Source: Anoplolepis gracilipes (lineage: Eukaryota > Arthropoda > Insecta > Hymenoptera > Formicidae). Taken from it: DNA of 64,000 nucleotides. Made by a program: the position numbers and the translations under genes. A model generated the notes under the pieces. That model worked only from the letters and a program-made list of their open reading frames with translations, was not told where the DNA came from and searched no databases. Of this stretch, positions 9,176 through 20,060 are shown in pieces. The stretch is taken from NCBI RefSeq assembly GCF_047496725.1, contig NC_132979.1:12255001-12319000 (forward strand), given 5' to 3'. Numbering within the stretch: the first letter of the stretch is position 1; every line of letters begins with the position of its first letter.

Positions 9176-10437
9176 CGCGAGCAGGACAACCATAGAGAGG
9201 GTTGGCGGCGACCGTGCGAGGTGGGACGTCGTAGCGCCGGAACTGATTCGGAACGCGTCGTGAAGTGACGTGTGGTGTCGATCCTGACGTGGAACACGTT
9301 CTTTGTGAAGCGCACTCGCTGACCTTATGTCTACCCAAGCAGTTGAGGCACAAGTTGTTCGTCTCCACATGCTGCTTCCTTTCCTCGGCGGTCTTGGACT
9401 TGTACACATCGCACAGCATGATGAAGTGATCCTTGCGGCACATCGAGCATTGACCCAGTTTGCTCTCCGTTTTACGAGCATGGAGAGATCGCGTTTGTCG
9501 CGTGGCGCTCGACTTGGAGGAGCTGGCCTCCCCTTTAACCGGTAACAACGCCCCGAGCGTATTAAAGTGTCGGTCGAGAAACTGCTGAAGCTCCTTGTAG
9601 GTCGGTGGATCCGTCGACTCGCTATTGAAGGTCTCTCAGTCGCGTCGTGTTCATGGGTCCAGGAGCTCGACTATCGTGTACACGAAAAGGTTCTCACTCC
9701 TCGTTATGGGTCGCCCGATGCTGTCCAACGAGTTCACGGTGGTTCGCACGCGATTAGTTAGATTTCGCAGTTCACAAGCGGACTCACCTTTTAGTTTTTG
9801 CAGCGAAGTAACCTGGGCAATATAGGTGCGCACCAGTAGCTTCTTGTTCTCGTAATAGCCGGTAAGTAGCTGTTAGGCTCGAGCGAAATTCTCTTCGGTC
9901 GTCGGAAGGTTGCGTATTAATACCTCCGCTTCACCTTTCAGGCATGACTTAAGGTAGTGCAGCTTTTCGACTGGAGCGGTCGAATCATCCTTTCCAATGA
10001 TGGACTGGAAGAGGTCCCTGAACGAAGGCCCCTCGTCGTACTTGCCAGAGAATTGTGGAAGCTAGATCCGTAGAAGCGTCGTACGATGGGCCGCGGAAGT
10101 CTCAGACCTTGGGGAGGCAGGCGCCGGCGATGGTTTGGAGAAATGCGCGGCGAAGTCGAGAAGCACGCCCTTGTTTTGGTGATAAGCCTCCTCCACCGTA
10201 GCAAAAAAATCCTTCTTCAAGTACTCATGGTTTCGAATAGCTTCCTTATGGTCGGAGCGCAGGAGCACGTGCTGGGTCTCGAAGGTCGACCAGTTCCGAT
10301 CCAAGGTGACTAACCAACCTAGCCTGCACGGCGCCAGCCGTGATGTTGGACTGCCCAAGCTTCTTTAGGTTGTTTACGGAACGAGCGATGCGTCCGTATA
10401 ATTCGCACTGGCTCTGGATTATATCCTCAGCCTCCAT
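9176..10437 (-). pseudogene. BEL/Pao gag with zinc knuckles
   Basis: Starting at the minus-strand ATG at 10437, the frame has MEAEDIIQSQCELYGRIARS, followed in another frame (from 10358) by coiled, charged sequence. Near 10060-9895 a third frame contains FSGKYDEG...FRDLFQSII and LHYLKSCLKGEAEVLI, the hallmark of the Pao gag domain. The C-terminal part (9548 onward) has CSMC...H...C and CLNCLGRHKVSEC zinc knuckles. Several indels break it into pieces. The initiator lies about 100 bases inside the 5' LTR. Confidence 0.75.
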
Positions 10438-10516
10438 CCTTTCTTGTCGCAGATCACTGAAGCCTCGAGATCACCTTCCCCATCACCGCACTTCACAACC
10501 GTCACAGGACACTGAG

Positions 10517-10534
10517 ATCCGGTTCGAAGGACCA
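10517..10534 (-). other. Primer-binding site of BEL/Pao
   Basis: Read on the minus strand, four bases after the LTR end comes TGGTCCTTCGAACCGGAT. It starts with the TGG expected of a site complementary to a tRNA CCA end, and this type of site is common in BEL/Pao. I could not assign the tRNA. Confidence 0.6.
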
Positions 10535-10538
10535 GAAA

Positions 10539-11251
10539 TGTTCGCGAGTTAAGCTAAATTAGCGAGTGAGGGGAGTTCCTTGATTGTCGGGAGTGAAGGA
10601 GAGTCGGATCAGAGCACTAGGTGTATTCTGAGGCAAACGGGTGACGAACGCGATTTGTAATTTGCACACACTTTAATAAAAGATTCAAATTAACACAGGT
10701 ATATTTACAATATTTACAGATTGAGTAGAGTAATCGAGACAGATCGGTCAATCCGCGAGATTTTGCTTAGAGGCGATCGAAGTCCGGCAGTCGCAAGCTA
10801 CGACGAGACAAAAAAAAGGGAGCGGCCTGTTGGAGATAAATCGTGCCGACGCGAGCTACGTGAAGACAATTTGCGATATCTTATTGCGAACGATGCTTAG
10901 AAAGCAGTGGCATGGATCGTTTAGTGATCGACCTTTTATATCCTTGGATCCTTCTAGAAGATTCTTGACTTTTCTAACTCTGATGACACTACCGGTGGCA
11001 GTTTTTGCCTGTTTTGAAGTAGTCGGATTGTTTGTCAGCATCTTCCAGAAGGATTCCATTACCTGGTGTTGTTATTTGTTATTGCTCGAAGCTCCGTGTT
11101 CGTTATCTCGAGCCTCGAACAATAGCGGAGCGGCGGCCTGAGATCGGGCGCCCGAAGACGCGCGAGATAATTCGGAGAGATGCTCTTAATTAGTGACGGG
11201 CGATTAGCGGGAGCGTTGTTATCCTTTGGTCATTTATGATGATTTCGAACA
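10539..11251 (-). repeat. BEL/Pao 5' LTR (full)
   Basis: A 713-bp LTR. On the plus strand it begins TGTTCGCGAG and ends GATTTCGAACA, giving matching TG...CA and CGAACA/TGTTCG ends. The outer border meets the TATGT duplication exactly. Frames inside are not genes. Confidence 0.85.
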
Positions 11252-11256
11252 TATGT

Positions 11257-11907
11257 ATATAGTAATACTTGTCATACGTTATTAATTTTCATTAATTACA
11301 CTAAGAAAAGAGTCTTCCATGTAGATTTACATTTTATTATGGAATTAATCTTAGAAAATGGGTTAGGGGTTCAACCTTTTTTAACTCTGTCTGCTTAATC
11401 TTTTGAATATAATGTGCGCATTCCCTTTAAGGTACGCTTTGCTAAATAATATTTTTTTTATTATTATTTTCTTTATTATAAATAATTAAGAAAATATAAG
11501 ATTTATAATTGATAAAGGGATTTTTAGTTTGATTTTGTATTGATATACTAATATAATAGTTTTGAAAGTATTATTGTTACGATCGCGATTTTGATATTAT
11601 GGTAACATATTCCTATATATTTTGATAGAGAGAATTTCATCTTTTAATTAGAAAATCAATATATCTAGTAGTCTACTGAATGCAATTATGTGATTTTATT
11701 ACTGATAAGGATCAGTATTATTTTGTTAACATTTCTATATAAGCAAGCAATATCCGATTTGATAGCTATATAATATTTTGCTCGATTAAACATTTTATTA
11801 AGCTGGATTTGAGATATATACGTATATCTCGTAGCATATGTTAATATTTCTAGCGACATATTTATATATTGAAAAATTTAATTTGAAATTTCTGGCGGGG
11901 CGTCACA
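11257..11907 (-). repeat. Candidate 3' LTR of the env-bearing element
   Basis: Read on the minus strand, the sequence right after a purine tract begins TGTGACGCCCCGCCAGAAA, a plausible TG start. The far end is not identifiable because the BEL/Pao element abuts it at 11251. The interior is AT-rich without genes. A plus-strand sequence at about 60234 starts almost the same way (TGTGACGTCCCGCCAAAA), suggesting a related LTR there. Confidence 0.4.
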
Positions 11908-11917
11908 TCCCCTTCTT
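11908..11917 (-). other. Polypurine tract
   Basis: On the minus strand AAGAAGGGGA lies immediately before TGTGACG. A purine run directly against a TG dinucleotide is the usual start site of plus-strand DNA synthesis at a 3' LTR. It lies just after the envelope gene, as expected. Confidence 0.55.
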
Positions 11918-11919
11918 AT

Positions 11920-13937
11920 TTAAGAACGAATTCCCGAAGTTATCGAAGGGATTTGTTCGATATCGTTCAATCGCTCTCGAAGGTCGGCATAAACAATAGG
12001 AATAGGGGTGGTTGTATTTACCGCTGTTGCGTTAACGATTGTTGACTCAATTTTGGGTGCTGTCGATGTCATTGGTGAGGGGTTCATTGGCTCTAGAGGA
12101 GATCGATCTTCTTCTAGCTCTATTCTTCGTTGATTCACGTGCCAGGTGAAGTAAGAGATGTGTGAGGGAACTCCATACGGCACCCAGCAGGTGCAGACTG
12201 CATCCGTACACGGTGTGAAGGGCGTATCCATGGATTGCTGTGTCAATAGTCAGTTTAATGAGTCGTATAATTAGGAACACTCCAAGAATTCCGGCTGTTG
12301 CTGATCCGAAGATTACAAATCCGCTCCAAATTCTTGAGGCAGTATTCGAGGCTATTTTCTGGAGTAATTCCTCGTCTAGCAGGCTGTATATAGAGACTTC
12401 TCCGGGTACGACAGCTTGTCCTGTCATTCCACGGGCTATGAAATTGAGAAGTGCTGGTTTCTCTGCGGGAAACATAATATGATCTCGTAACTTTTCTATA
12501 TTCTTTTCAGTATATATTCCACTAATGGCTAATGGACCTGGGTGAGGTATTTCCAGCTCAATGAGGTCATCGGATGTAATCGTTGTGGAGGTAATTGTAT
12601 AACTTGTGGATCAGGGGTGAGTTGGATCCATATATCATCTATGCGGTAGAGTGTTGGTAGTTCAAAGCTACATTCCTTTTGGGTGCCAAATTTGGTGAGT
12701 ATCTTTGATTTTGGCGTTAGAAATAGCGAAGCGTTTCTTATTGTAACAGGGAGTTCAGCATAGCATTCTTTTGTTCTCCGGATTATAGCATCAACGGAGA
12801 TAGATTTTATTATGTGAATTGCCTCTCCTGCAGTGACAGCCATGTATCCTGGTCCTTTCATTAACCGATAGGCGAATTCATCATGTTTTAAGGTGGCGAA
12901 TGATAAGGTATTAGTTATTACGTCTTTTTCCAATTCGTATTTCTGCTGAATGACATTGTGGTAAAGAGACGTCATTTAATGTCGTATGTGTTTCTCTACA
13001 TATACGAACTTTTCGAGTTCATATATGCAAAAATATCAAGATTATCAATTGGGATTGTTCCTCTTTCAGCGAAAACGTCTCCCTTTTTAGTTTCCAGGAT
13101 AAAGAGTTTGGGATGCTCTGTACGAAGTGTATATCCACACAGTGGTTGTTCTCGTGTTCTTGTCAGAGCAAAGGTTATATCCCGTGTTGTCAAACTGTAT
13201 ACAATAGGTGATTTTCCTTCGCTGGTATCGTCCGTGGTTTTGGTAGCAGGTCCTTCATATAGGACATCGTATGATGGAAATTGCATGAAGAGGTAGGCAT
13301 TGGTTCCCAATAGGTATATCCGTCCTCTGAATCAATGCAAAATCCTTCACTGAGTGTACAAATAGTTCCTGATTTTAACATTATTTTCCCAGTATTTAGT
13401 TTCACGGGGACATAGGCTGATTTCAAAGATATTCTGGCAACTGCTTGCACGACGACGTCGTCCCATGTTCCATAATGGTCGGACTACTGCGTGCCTTTGC
13501 ATTTTCCATCGTTGCTTACGCTTCCAGCCATGGTGATACTGTAGAAAGCAGTTTAGTTGACTCGGATGTCGTCGATTAAAACTCTTGCTCCTAGCGAAAG
13601 AGTACCATCATGAAACATTCGTTTGCACTGTGAGTGTCCGGTTTCATGTAAATAGTCAGCACGTCCGTTATGCACGATAGAATGTGAATGTATATCATAA
13701 TATAGTTCTTGAAATTTCAATCTTGCACTGCATTATATACGCATGATTATAATCAGATAGCTGAAGGAGTTGAATATAAGTATCCGTGGAGATTGATGTT
13801 TTAAGCGGGAGATTGCATTCTCCCACATCCAATAACGAAACTGATATAATATTTAAATGTTGACCTCCGCAATCAAAACCAAGAAGGGCGAGGGAGGTTT
13901 GCGCAGTAAATAATAATATTACTAAATGATACATCAT
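11920..13937 (-). pseudogene. Viral-type envelope glycoprotein, broken
   Basis: The gene starts at minus-strand 13937 with a clear signal peptide (hydrophobic core LVILLFTAQTSLALL) and then GFDCGG. Open pieces continue at 13695, 13450-13190, 13310-12996, 12975-12529 and 12475-12047. The last has a long hydrophobic membrane segment (GFVIFGSATAGILGVFLIIR) and a basic cytoplasmic tail. Cysteine-bearing ectodomain pieces such as GTICTLSEGFCIDSEDGYTY and REQPLCGYTLRTEHPKLF are in order. Total size is about 650 codons, split by at least four frameshifts or stops. The style resembles envelope glycoproteins captured by insect LTR elements from negative-strand (chuvirus-type) viruses rather than the baculovirus-F type seen at 26698-27660, but that origin is inference. 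In an intact relative it would mediate membrane fusion. Confidence 0.65.
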
Positions 13938-14093
13938 TTCTGTAATTAAGCAGATACAATTTATTGTTTTTACATGTATATATGTAATATATTTTTTATT
14001 TTATTTCATTGAATTTCCATCTCATTTGTCGGTTCATACATCGTTAATATCTTTGCTTCCATATTATCGCAATCATATAGCAACTCTTCTACA

Positions 14094-14426
14094 TTAATTT
14101 GGATCTAATCCTCTTTCTCTGAGTACGTAACATATTGTTAAATAATGCATGAAGCAAGTAGAACATTCTTTTATGGAAGTATAGGTAATTATATCATTTC
14201 CGCAAATATAACATCTTTCTTCTTCGAAAATACCACTATATATACCGTCGAATTGTACAAGTCCGTATGCTTGGAAATTTTGTTGAATTAATCTGAAGCA
14301 AATGACGCAAAATCGATTATCTTCGACTTTAATATACTGAGTGTTATAACAATGATAAGAGAAAATTCCAAGGCAATGTGTCAAAAGATAAGGCGGCTTA
14401 TATCTATAAGGTTTAGGTCTACACAT
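14094..14426 (-). CDS. Cysteine-rich small protein C (env-element accessory ORF)
   Basis: A 110-residue ORF, intact, between ORF B and the envelope. Cysteine pairs occur as FCVICF, then about 35 residues later CYICGND, then CSTCF ten residues on, preceded by a single HC in LLTHCLG. The spacing of these C-x2-C pairs matches ORFs A and B, and surrounding residues match too (for example [Y/L]C-V/A-[T/I]C-[Y/F] then [KR]C-Y-x-C). This suggests two zinc-binding knots. No signal peptide or membrane segment. I recognise no named family. It may be an accessory regulator of the retroelement. Confidence 0.6.
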   Translation of the reverse strand: MCRPKPYRYKPPYLLTHCLGIFSYHCYNTQYIKVEDNRFCVICFRLIQQNFQAYGLVQFDGIYSGIFEEERCYICGNDIITYTSIKECSTCFMHYLTICYVLRERGLDPN

Positions 14427-14816
14427 TTTTACGAATTACTATTATTACGTAGAAATATATATATATATATATATATTTATTCAAAAGTTATTACTATTAT
14501 TATTATTATGGACCAGGCCAGGCTCAGGTCGTCAATGTCTCCAAGGAATGGATTTTTCTACTGAAAAGATGATACTTGTATATATATATTTCTTAATCTA
14601 AGCACTTATACATAACTCTATTGTCTATTGTTTTATATCTGTTCTTCCCTTATGTCTATATATATTTTGTATTATTTATTATTATATTTTTTTTCATATT
14701 TTCGTATTTTGTGTTAGGTGTTTATTGTATTTTCTCTTTTTCTCTTCCCTATATTAGTATTACTACCTTGTAATTATAGTATCTAAATGAATATTTTTAT
14801 GTGTACATGTATATAT
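14427..14816. other. Spacer between ORF C and the inserted LTR
   Basis: AT-rich, with a TA run at 14455-14474 and TAT-rich sequence; no gene seen. It is part of the env-bearing element, split from 15621 onward by the solo LTR. Confidence 0.5.
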
Positions 14817-14847
14817 TGTTATAGCCCCAGAAAAGGCTACAGATTTA

Positions 14848-14889
<42 letters not shown>

Positions 14890-15616
14890 TTATATTGATG
14901 CAGGAATGCATCGCGAGCGAAGCGATAATCGCGCGAGCCGCTGACGCAGCGAGCCACGCGCGCCCGAGACCGAGCGCGAACGCGAAACCGGAAAGCGCTC
15001 TCGGAAACGCACCGGAAAGGTGTTGCCGAATTGCTAAAAGTACAAGCGAGGAAATTCGACTTTGAACTTCCTCGCCTGCACTAAAACGCGAATTCAGCAA
15101 CATAACTATATTTGGTCATGTTGCTAAGGGACCCCCTCCGAAAAACCATGCAGTTCGGAGGGAAGCTCAGCACCCGCCGCGATGAAGCGACGGGCAGTCG
15201 TTAATTAGAACCGAACGAGTAATAATCGCCACGAGCAGCTACTGACCAGATTCAACAGAGTCATACACGCATGACTAAGAGATATACGCGCACCTGAGAT
15301 AAGTCGACGCGTATCAGACTACCTGTACGACGGTGTATACGAGAGATACCGCTCTCTCACTCTAACCGATAGCAAGCGCGAGTAGTATAACGTTCGCTGG
15401 GAGCAGTGACAAAATATCACACCATTGACTTTAATTAAACTGTCATATATTTTCGCGAGATATAAAAGGATTATACAAGTTGTGAAATTAGTAGAATAAA
15501 AAGATTACATTTAAAAGAAAAGCGTAATACAAAAAAAAGGGGAAACCGCCCGACGCATCCCCGACATTCCTAAAACGATCCCGACAAATCCCATGCCCCT
15601 TCGCGGAGGCACAACA
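14817..15616 (+). mobile_element. Solo LTR, copy 1 of the TGTTATAGCCCC family
   Basis: 800 bp, from TGTTATAGCCCCAG to GGAGGCACAACA, flanked by ATAT at 14813-14816 and 15617-15620. A TA microsatellite follows the first 36 bases. It is about 90% or more similar to copies at 25703-26441 and 32598-33390. It lies inside the older env-bearing gypsy element, between accessory ORFs B and C. Long frames in it, such as those rich in alanine/arginine, recur in all three copies and are not genes. Confidence 0.88.
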
Positions 15617-15655
15617 ATATGTTTTATATATGTATTATGTATATATGTTTCGCTT

Positions 15656-16060
15656 TCAGTCATCGACGACTGTTAATATTATAGGGTCTTCATAATCGCG
15701 GGTTGTGCGTAGTTGCTCTATTTCGGTAGTGAATTCAAAATATTGATTGATACAGGGATTACAATCAGCTATAGGTTGGATAGTTCCCATGTGATTTTCG
15801 CATGCATAACATTTATTTTTATAGAATTTTGTGCCATCTACGCATTGATGTCTCTTAGTTTCCTGGTAATAGGACTTCACAGATTCAGGAATTAATTTAG
15901 TATAACATGTGACGCATAAAGTGACATGTACGTCATTTGTCTTTTGATAGGAGTAGGTTTTGAAACAATGTACAGTATATAATTTTTGAAGAGCTTCTAC
16001 GGAAGGATGTGAGGAAGATGATTGCGAGGAACTTGGTTGATTGTGCGATAAATAATGCAT
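15656..16060 (-). CDS. Cysteine-rich small protein B (env-element accessory ORF)
   Basis: An intact 134-residue ORF. A Ser-rich N-terminus (HNQPSSSQSSSSHPS) precedes YTVHCFKTYSY, LCVTCYTKL, KCYACENH and CNPCINQY. The same cysteine pattern, in the same order, is found in ORFs A and C; it is the longest and best preserved. The acidic tail (TTRDYEDPIILTVVDD) is unlike the other two. With six paired cysteines and conserved His, metal binding is likely. Location between integrase and envelope is where complex retroviruses keep accessory genes, but no homology to those is implied. Confidence 0.6.
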   Translation of the reverse strand: MHYLSHNQPSSSQSSSSHPSVEALQKLYTVHCFKTYSYQKTNDVHVTLCVTCYTKLIPESVKSYYQETKRHQCVDGTKFYKNKCYACENHMGTIQPIADCNPCINQYFEFTTEIEQLRTTRDYEDPIILTVVDD

Positions 16061-16517
16061 CTTGTTTTCGTAATTTGATTAGTAGTATCGAGCTCCGTCT
16101 ACATGTAATATGAACGGATTAGGAAGAGTATTGATTCGTCTTTCGTCGCAATACAATAAGAATTCTAAGGACTTCAATAAATATTAGTTGCATTGATATA
16201 CGAATTTGACTATGATGATATCTGTATTACAGCGTGCGCAGATTATTTCGCGGAATTGTTCGCCGGACATCAAATGATGTGACACTATTCACTCATATTG
16301 ATCTCGATATCGTGGTTGGTAAATGTGATAACACTGAGTACAGTAAGCAAATCCTGACGCGATGTATCTATACCCAAAAGATATATAGCACCGCGCGGTT
16401 GAAAGTAATTGATATGAGTCGAAGCTAGACTGAATTGTTGTGTTGAATTGTAGCCCAGTAGTATGGTCTCATTCTATAAAGAGAGAGAGAATAGTGCAAA
16501 AAGGAGTCGTTAGCTAT
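16061..16517. other. Spacer between accessory ORFs A and B
   Basis: 457 bases without a supportable gene on either strand. A GA run lies at 16482-16491. Confidence 0.5.
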
Positions 16518-16960
16518 TTAATAGCTTATTCGAAGTATTCCATTTATACGAATTAATATATTATCTTCGATATCAATTTGTTCTTCTTCCTCTAAACGGG
16601 TCGCAAATGACAGATATGCATCATTACACAGAGAGCATTGTCTCAATGTTCTCAGCGTAACTAAAGGCGTTTTGCATATTTTGCATGTTATTGGTCGTAC
16701 TCTTTTGTAATTGCAAGATAATGACAATGAAAGAATTTATGGAACCATCTGTAGTATTCAGACAGTAAGGAGGAGTAACAGACTGCGCAGATTAAGTATC
16801 CGCGTCTGATGTGGTTATATCCGGTGGCTTTAACGCACCAAGTAATGTGTAATCGTTGTTGTACTTGTGAGAAAGCGGGTGAAGTTTTGTATAAAGGATC
16901 TATTGTTGGTCGTTGGCGGGGGCCAACACATCTGGAACCAAAAAAAATCGTTCTTAACAT
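16518..16960 (-). pseudogene. Cysteine-rich small protein A, one frameshift
   Basis: Frame 16960-16688 begins MLRTIFFG and carries ITWCVKATGY and LICAVCYSSLLSEYYRW. Frame 16727-16518 carries on with TCKICKTPLVTLRTLRQCSL and CNDAYLSF. The two frames overlap by 40 bases, so one indel near 16710 separates the halves. The cysteine order (WC, C-x2-C, C-x2-C, C-x2-C) matches ORFs B and C, so the three are a small gene family created by tandem duplication. It starts about 25 bases past the end of the integrase reading frame. Confidence 0.55.
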
Positions 16961-16984
16961 TTCATCCTGGCTCGGTATGAGCTA

Positions 16985-17848
16985 TTTTCAACTTATCTGC
17001 GTGAACAACTCTTGATGAGTTTTTAAATAAAATTTTGACGTTATTGTTAGGCAATATTTCAAGTACTTCGAATGTCCAATATATTGATCAGAAAATTTTC
17101 CTTTGACTGGTTCTTTCAATAGGAATACATGATCTCCTTGTTTAAATTATTGTACGTGAATATGTTTATCGTAGTAGTGCTTGCTTCTGTTTTTGGATTG
17201 AATTAAATTTGTTCGCGCTTCTTCTTGCGTGTCGCGCAATCGATTAAATAAATCTGTTAAATATTCAGTGTAGGTAGGGTCTTTATTTTCTTCCACTATA
17301 GTGTTAGATGAAGGTAATCGTGCTATTCTTCCAAAAATTAATTCAAAAAGGGAGAATTTAGTGCTTTCATGTATGGTATTGTATGAAAACATTGCTAGGG
17401 CAAGATGATCATCCCAATTTGAGTCTTTGTTAATTTGTGTTTTTAGATATTCTGTTAGGACGTGATGAGACCTTTCTATTGATCCGTTAGACTGAGGATG
17501 ATATGCGGTAGTGTGATATTGTTTGATTCTAAACTTTTTCGCTAAGTTTCTCATTAAGGCTGTTAGGAAATTAGATCCTTGATCTGTTAAGATAGCTTGT
17601 GGGGCATCGTAAACACATATGAAATTTTTAGTAAAGGCGTCGGCAATTGTTAATGATGTGGCTTCTTTTAATGGTACTGCAACTGAATATTTTGTTAGTA
17701 AATCTTGCATAGTGAGAATGTAAACGTTTCCGTTATCAGATATGGGTAATGGACCTACTATGTCCATTGATATTTTATCGAAAATCGATCCGGGAGTGTC
17801 GATGATTATCATAGGTTGTTTAATTTTTACTTTGGTTAATTTTTTCAA
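16985..17848 (-). pseudogene. Ty3/gypsy integrase, core intact, N-terminus cut off
   Basis: The 233-residue frame 17848-17147 holds the catalytic core with D29 (ISMDIVGPL), D89 (ILTDQGSNF) and E125 (SNGSIERS); 35 residues lie between the last two, the D,D-35-E signature. After an in-frame stop at 17147, the same frame keeps a GPY/F-like C-terminal segment (GDHVFLLKEPVKGKFSDQYI) down to about 16985. The HHCC zinc domain is missing because the element breaks at 17850. Residue-level similarity to the integrase at 42851-43126 on the plus strand is very high. Confidence 0.85.
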
Positions 17849-17852
17849 CTAA

Positions 17853-18560
17853 CAGTGTCACGTCCAGAGCCTCCGCTTGACACCAGTCGCCGTCCGTTGA
17901 CGCCATACGCCCTGTCGAGTAGAAATAGTAAGCGCTAAGCGTTCATCCTTTTTTTTTCTTTTATATATATATATATATATATATAGTATTAGTAAAATTA
18001 GACAAATGGGATAAATACCTTTTATTATGTTTCTGGCTAAAACGATTTTCCTTCCTTTCATCCTCATCACTGGTTCTCTCCTATCGCTTACATGAAAGTA
18101 AAAGGAAATAATTAATTAGTCCCTCCAACGAAAATACCTATTTTCCGGTCATCCGGTATATCATCTTCTGGACCGCATCCTCAGCAACCTGAAAAAGAAA
18201 GAAAATTAGATATTAGACCTGTCAAAATATCTTAATTTCATTATATTTATCCATCTGGTTCTGTCACTCTAGCCGCAATACCTGAAAAATAAGAAAGAAA
18301 CATAATATTAAGTAAGCGTCATTAAAAATAGCATAAATTAAGTTAATAGCAATAATATAAGTCAATATTTACGTCACCTCATCATCATCACTCTTGCTAA
18401 ACACATACATGTACGTACATATCACTCTAAACACACTCACCAAGAATTAACCACCCACCCGGTATAACAAAAATATAAAGAAAATCTAAAGAACAAGCTA
18501 AATTCACGCATAGAAAGAGATCATAACTGCAAATAAGCAGAAATGCAACTTCCGACATCT
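17853..18560. other. AT-rich stretch beginning TGTCACGTCC
   Basis: It starts with TGTCACGTCCAGAGCC, similar to TGTTACGTCCGGAGCG at 43321. Both abut a truncated gypsy integrase gene, so both look like the end of one unidentified repeat. A TA run lies at 17964-17984. No gene seen. Confidence 0.45.
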
Positions 18561-19355
18561 GTTCACGTTATTAAATCGACACCCGGTATATAAACCAACA
18601 TTGTCATATTATTCAAACACTGGTATAAAATAGTGTTTAACAACCAACTGATTCATTTGGTTAAATTCTATAAACTTCATACGATAAATCTCGATCGGTA
18701 CTTTTGAGACACCCTATATATGAACTTTCGTTAATTAATAAATCTGAGCAAGCTAAGTAACTCGTATGTGCAATTGCAACCTCCTATGCACAGCCTAAGT
18801 CACTTTTTCCAATATATCAAGGTCGCGACATCGAAAACCACCCAATTTTTAATTGCTTAAAAATCATACAAAAAAACCGCTCAGTGACCTTAAATAACTA
18901 TTTCCTGGCGTCTTGACTCATAAAGAACCAAAAAATAGCAATTTATGGGGCTACAGCCCCGCAATTAAAAAATAAGCATACGTTGTTATAGACCCATCTT
19001 ACCCTAGAAATATGTCATATTTTCAGCCTTAATAATTCATTTATTTTAATCTGCACCTCAAAGATATAATTATGCCTTTACTACCAGATGCAGTTCTAGA
19101 TTCTAAAACTGAATTAATACCGCAATAGCGTACATATACCATAGTTGCGTCACTCGATAAGAATATTTAGCCAATTTTATTCGTACTCTACCGCAGCGCA
19201 GCATTTTTATTAAATTTCAAGTTTAACAATAACAAAGAGGACAATCAAACCCACCATTTTTATAATAGTTTCCTATCATAAACTCAACCTAATTCTCTAA
19301 TAAAATCATAGCCAACCATTATTTATAATTATTTCTCATATCAACCAGCACATAT

Positions 19356-19365
<10 letters not shown>

Positions 19366-19423
<58 letters not shown>
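19366..19423. repeat. TA microsatellite, about 28 units
   Basis: An uninterrupted TA run preceded by a short CA run, inside the large repeat. Confidence 0.95.
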
Positions 19424-19426
<3 letters not shown>

Positions 19427-20060
19427 ATATGCTGCAGTAGAAATCATAATGCAATCATAAATACTTTAAAGGCAAGTTATAATGACCCGATGAGAACTCC
19501 TTGAGGCTCAGACAGCATTTGTGTGATTAATTAAAAACAATAATTAAAAAGGACCACTCATGATATACATTACAGAGAAAATAATATAAAGATCTCATAT
19601 AGCATTTATAAACGAATAAAGTTCTGGAAGATAATGAAAGGAGAGATAATAAATGTCAATCACACATGAATATATACGATCAGTTAATTAACTTCTAGTT
19701 ATACAAGGTGTCTGAAATAACTTGACTACGATAATATTCTTAAAACCCCTTTATTATTTTATTGGATATGAATAATATTTACAATACACATATGCATAAT
19801 TAACAAATGATCATATCTATATACACGGTGGTACGATTACACACACATCACACATTACATAAATAAAGTATAGACGCATAACGAACATAGGAAATAGTTA
19901 CATACATACACACTCCATAATAAGCATATTATATAAATATATAACAATAGTTACCTTGTATACCTGGTGATACAATAATACGCACGTTATAAACTTATCA
20001 TCTACACAATGTTTAATCAGTATCTGACTATTACAGACATATTATCCACCCAGAAACACA

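Larger units (their letters stand above)
7575..11251 (-). mobile_element. BEL/Pao LTR retrotransposon, internally deleted
   Basis: The unit is flanked by TATGT at 7570-7574 and 11252-11256, a 5-bp duplication. Its ends are TGTTCG...CGAACA. The right LTR (10539-11251) is the 5' LTR of a minus-strand element, followed by a primer site, gag with zinc knuckles, aspartic protease, and reverse transcriptase up to the YMDD region. The RNase H, integrase and 619 bases of the 3' LTR are missing: pol runs directly into the last 94 bases of the left LTR. Gag and pol carry several frameshifts. The internal deletion happened without disturbing the outer duplication, so the insertion as a whole is intact at its borders. 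Confidence 0.88.
11252..17850 (-). mobile_element. 3' part of an envelope-bearing Ty3/gypsy element
   Basis: On the minus strand the order is integrase (16985-17848), cysteine-rich ORF A (16518-16960), ORF B (15656-16060), ORF C (14094-14426), envelope (11920-13937), a polypurine tract and an LTR start at 11907. The integrase closely resembles that of the plus-strand gypsy element at 37950-43320. Gag, protease, RT and RNase H are missing; the break at about 17850 coincides with the motif TGTCACGTCC of the next sequence. A solo LTR (14817-15616) is inserted between ORFs B and C, and the BEL/Pao element adjoins or lies in its LTR. Confidence 0.75.

Noticed and set aside
10830..11141. 103-codon frame
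   Set aside because: Lies in the BEL/Pao LTR; no coding resemblance.
14787..15103. Recurrent Ala/Arg-rich frames, also at 25723 and 32618
   Set aside because: They are within copies of the same LTR, shift with the TA-run length, and contain IYIYIY from the microsatellite.
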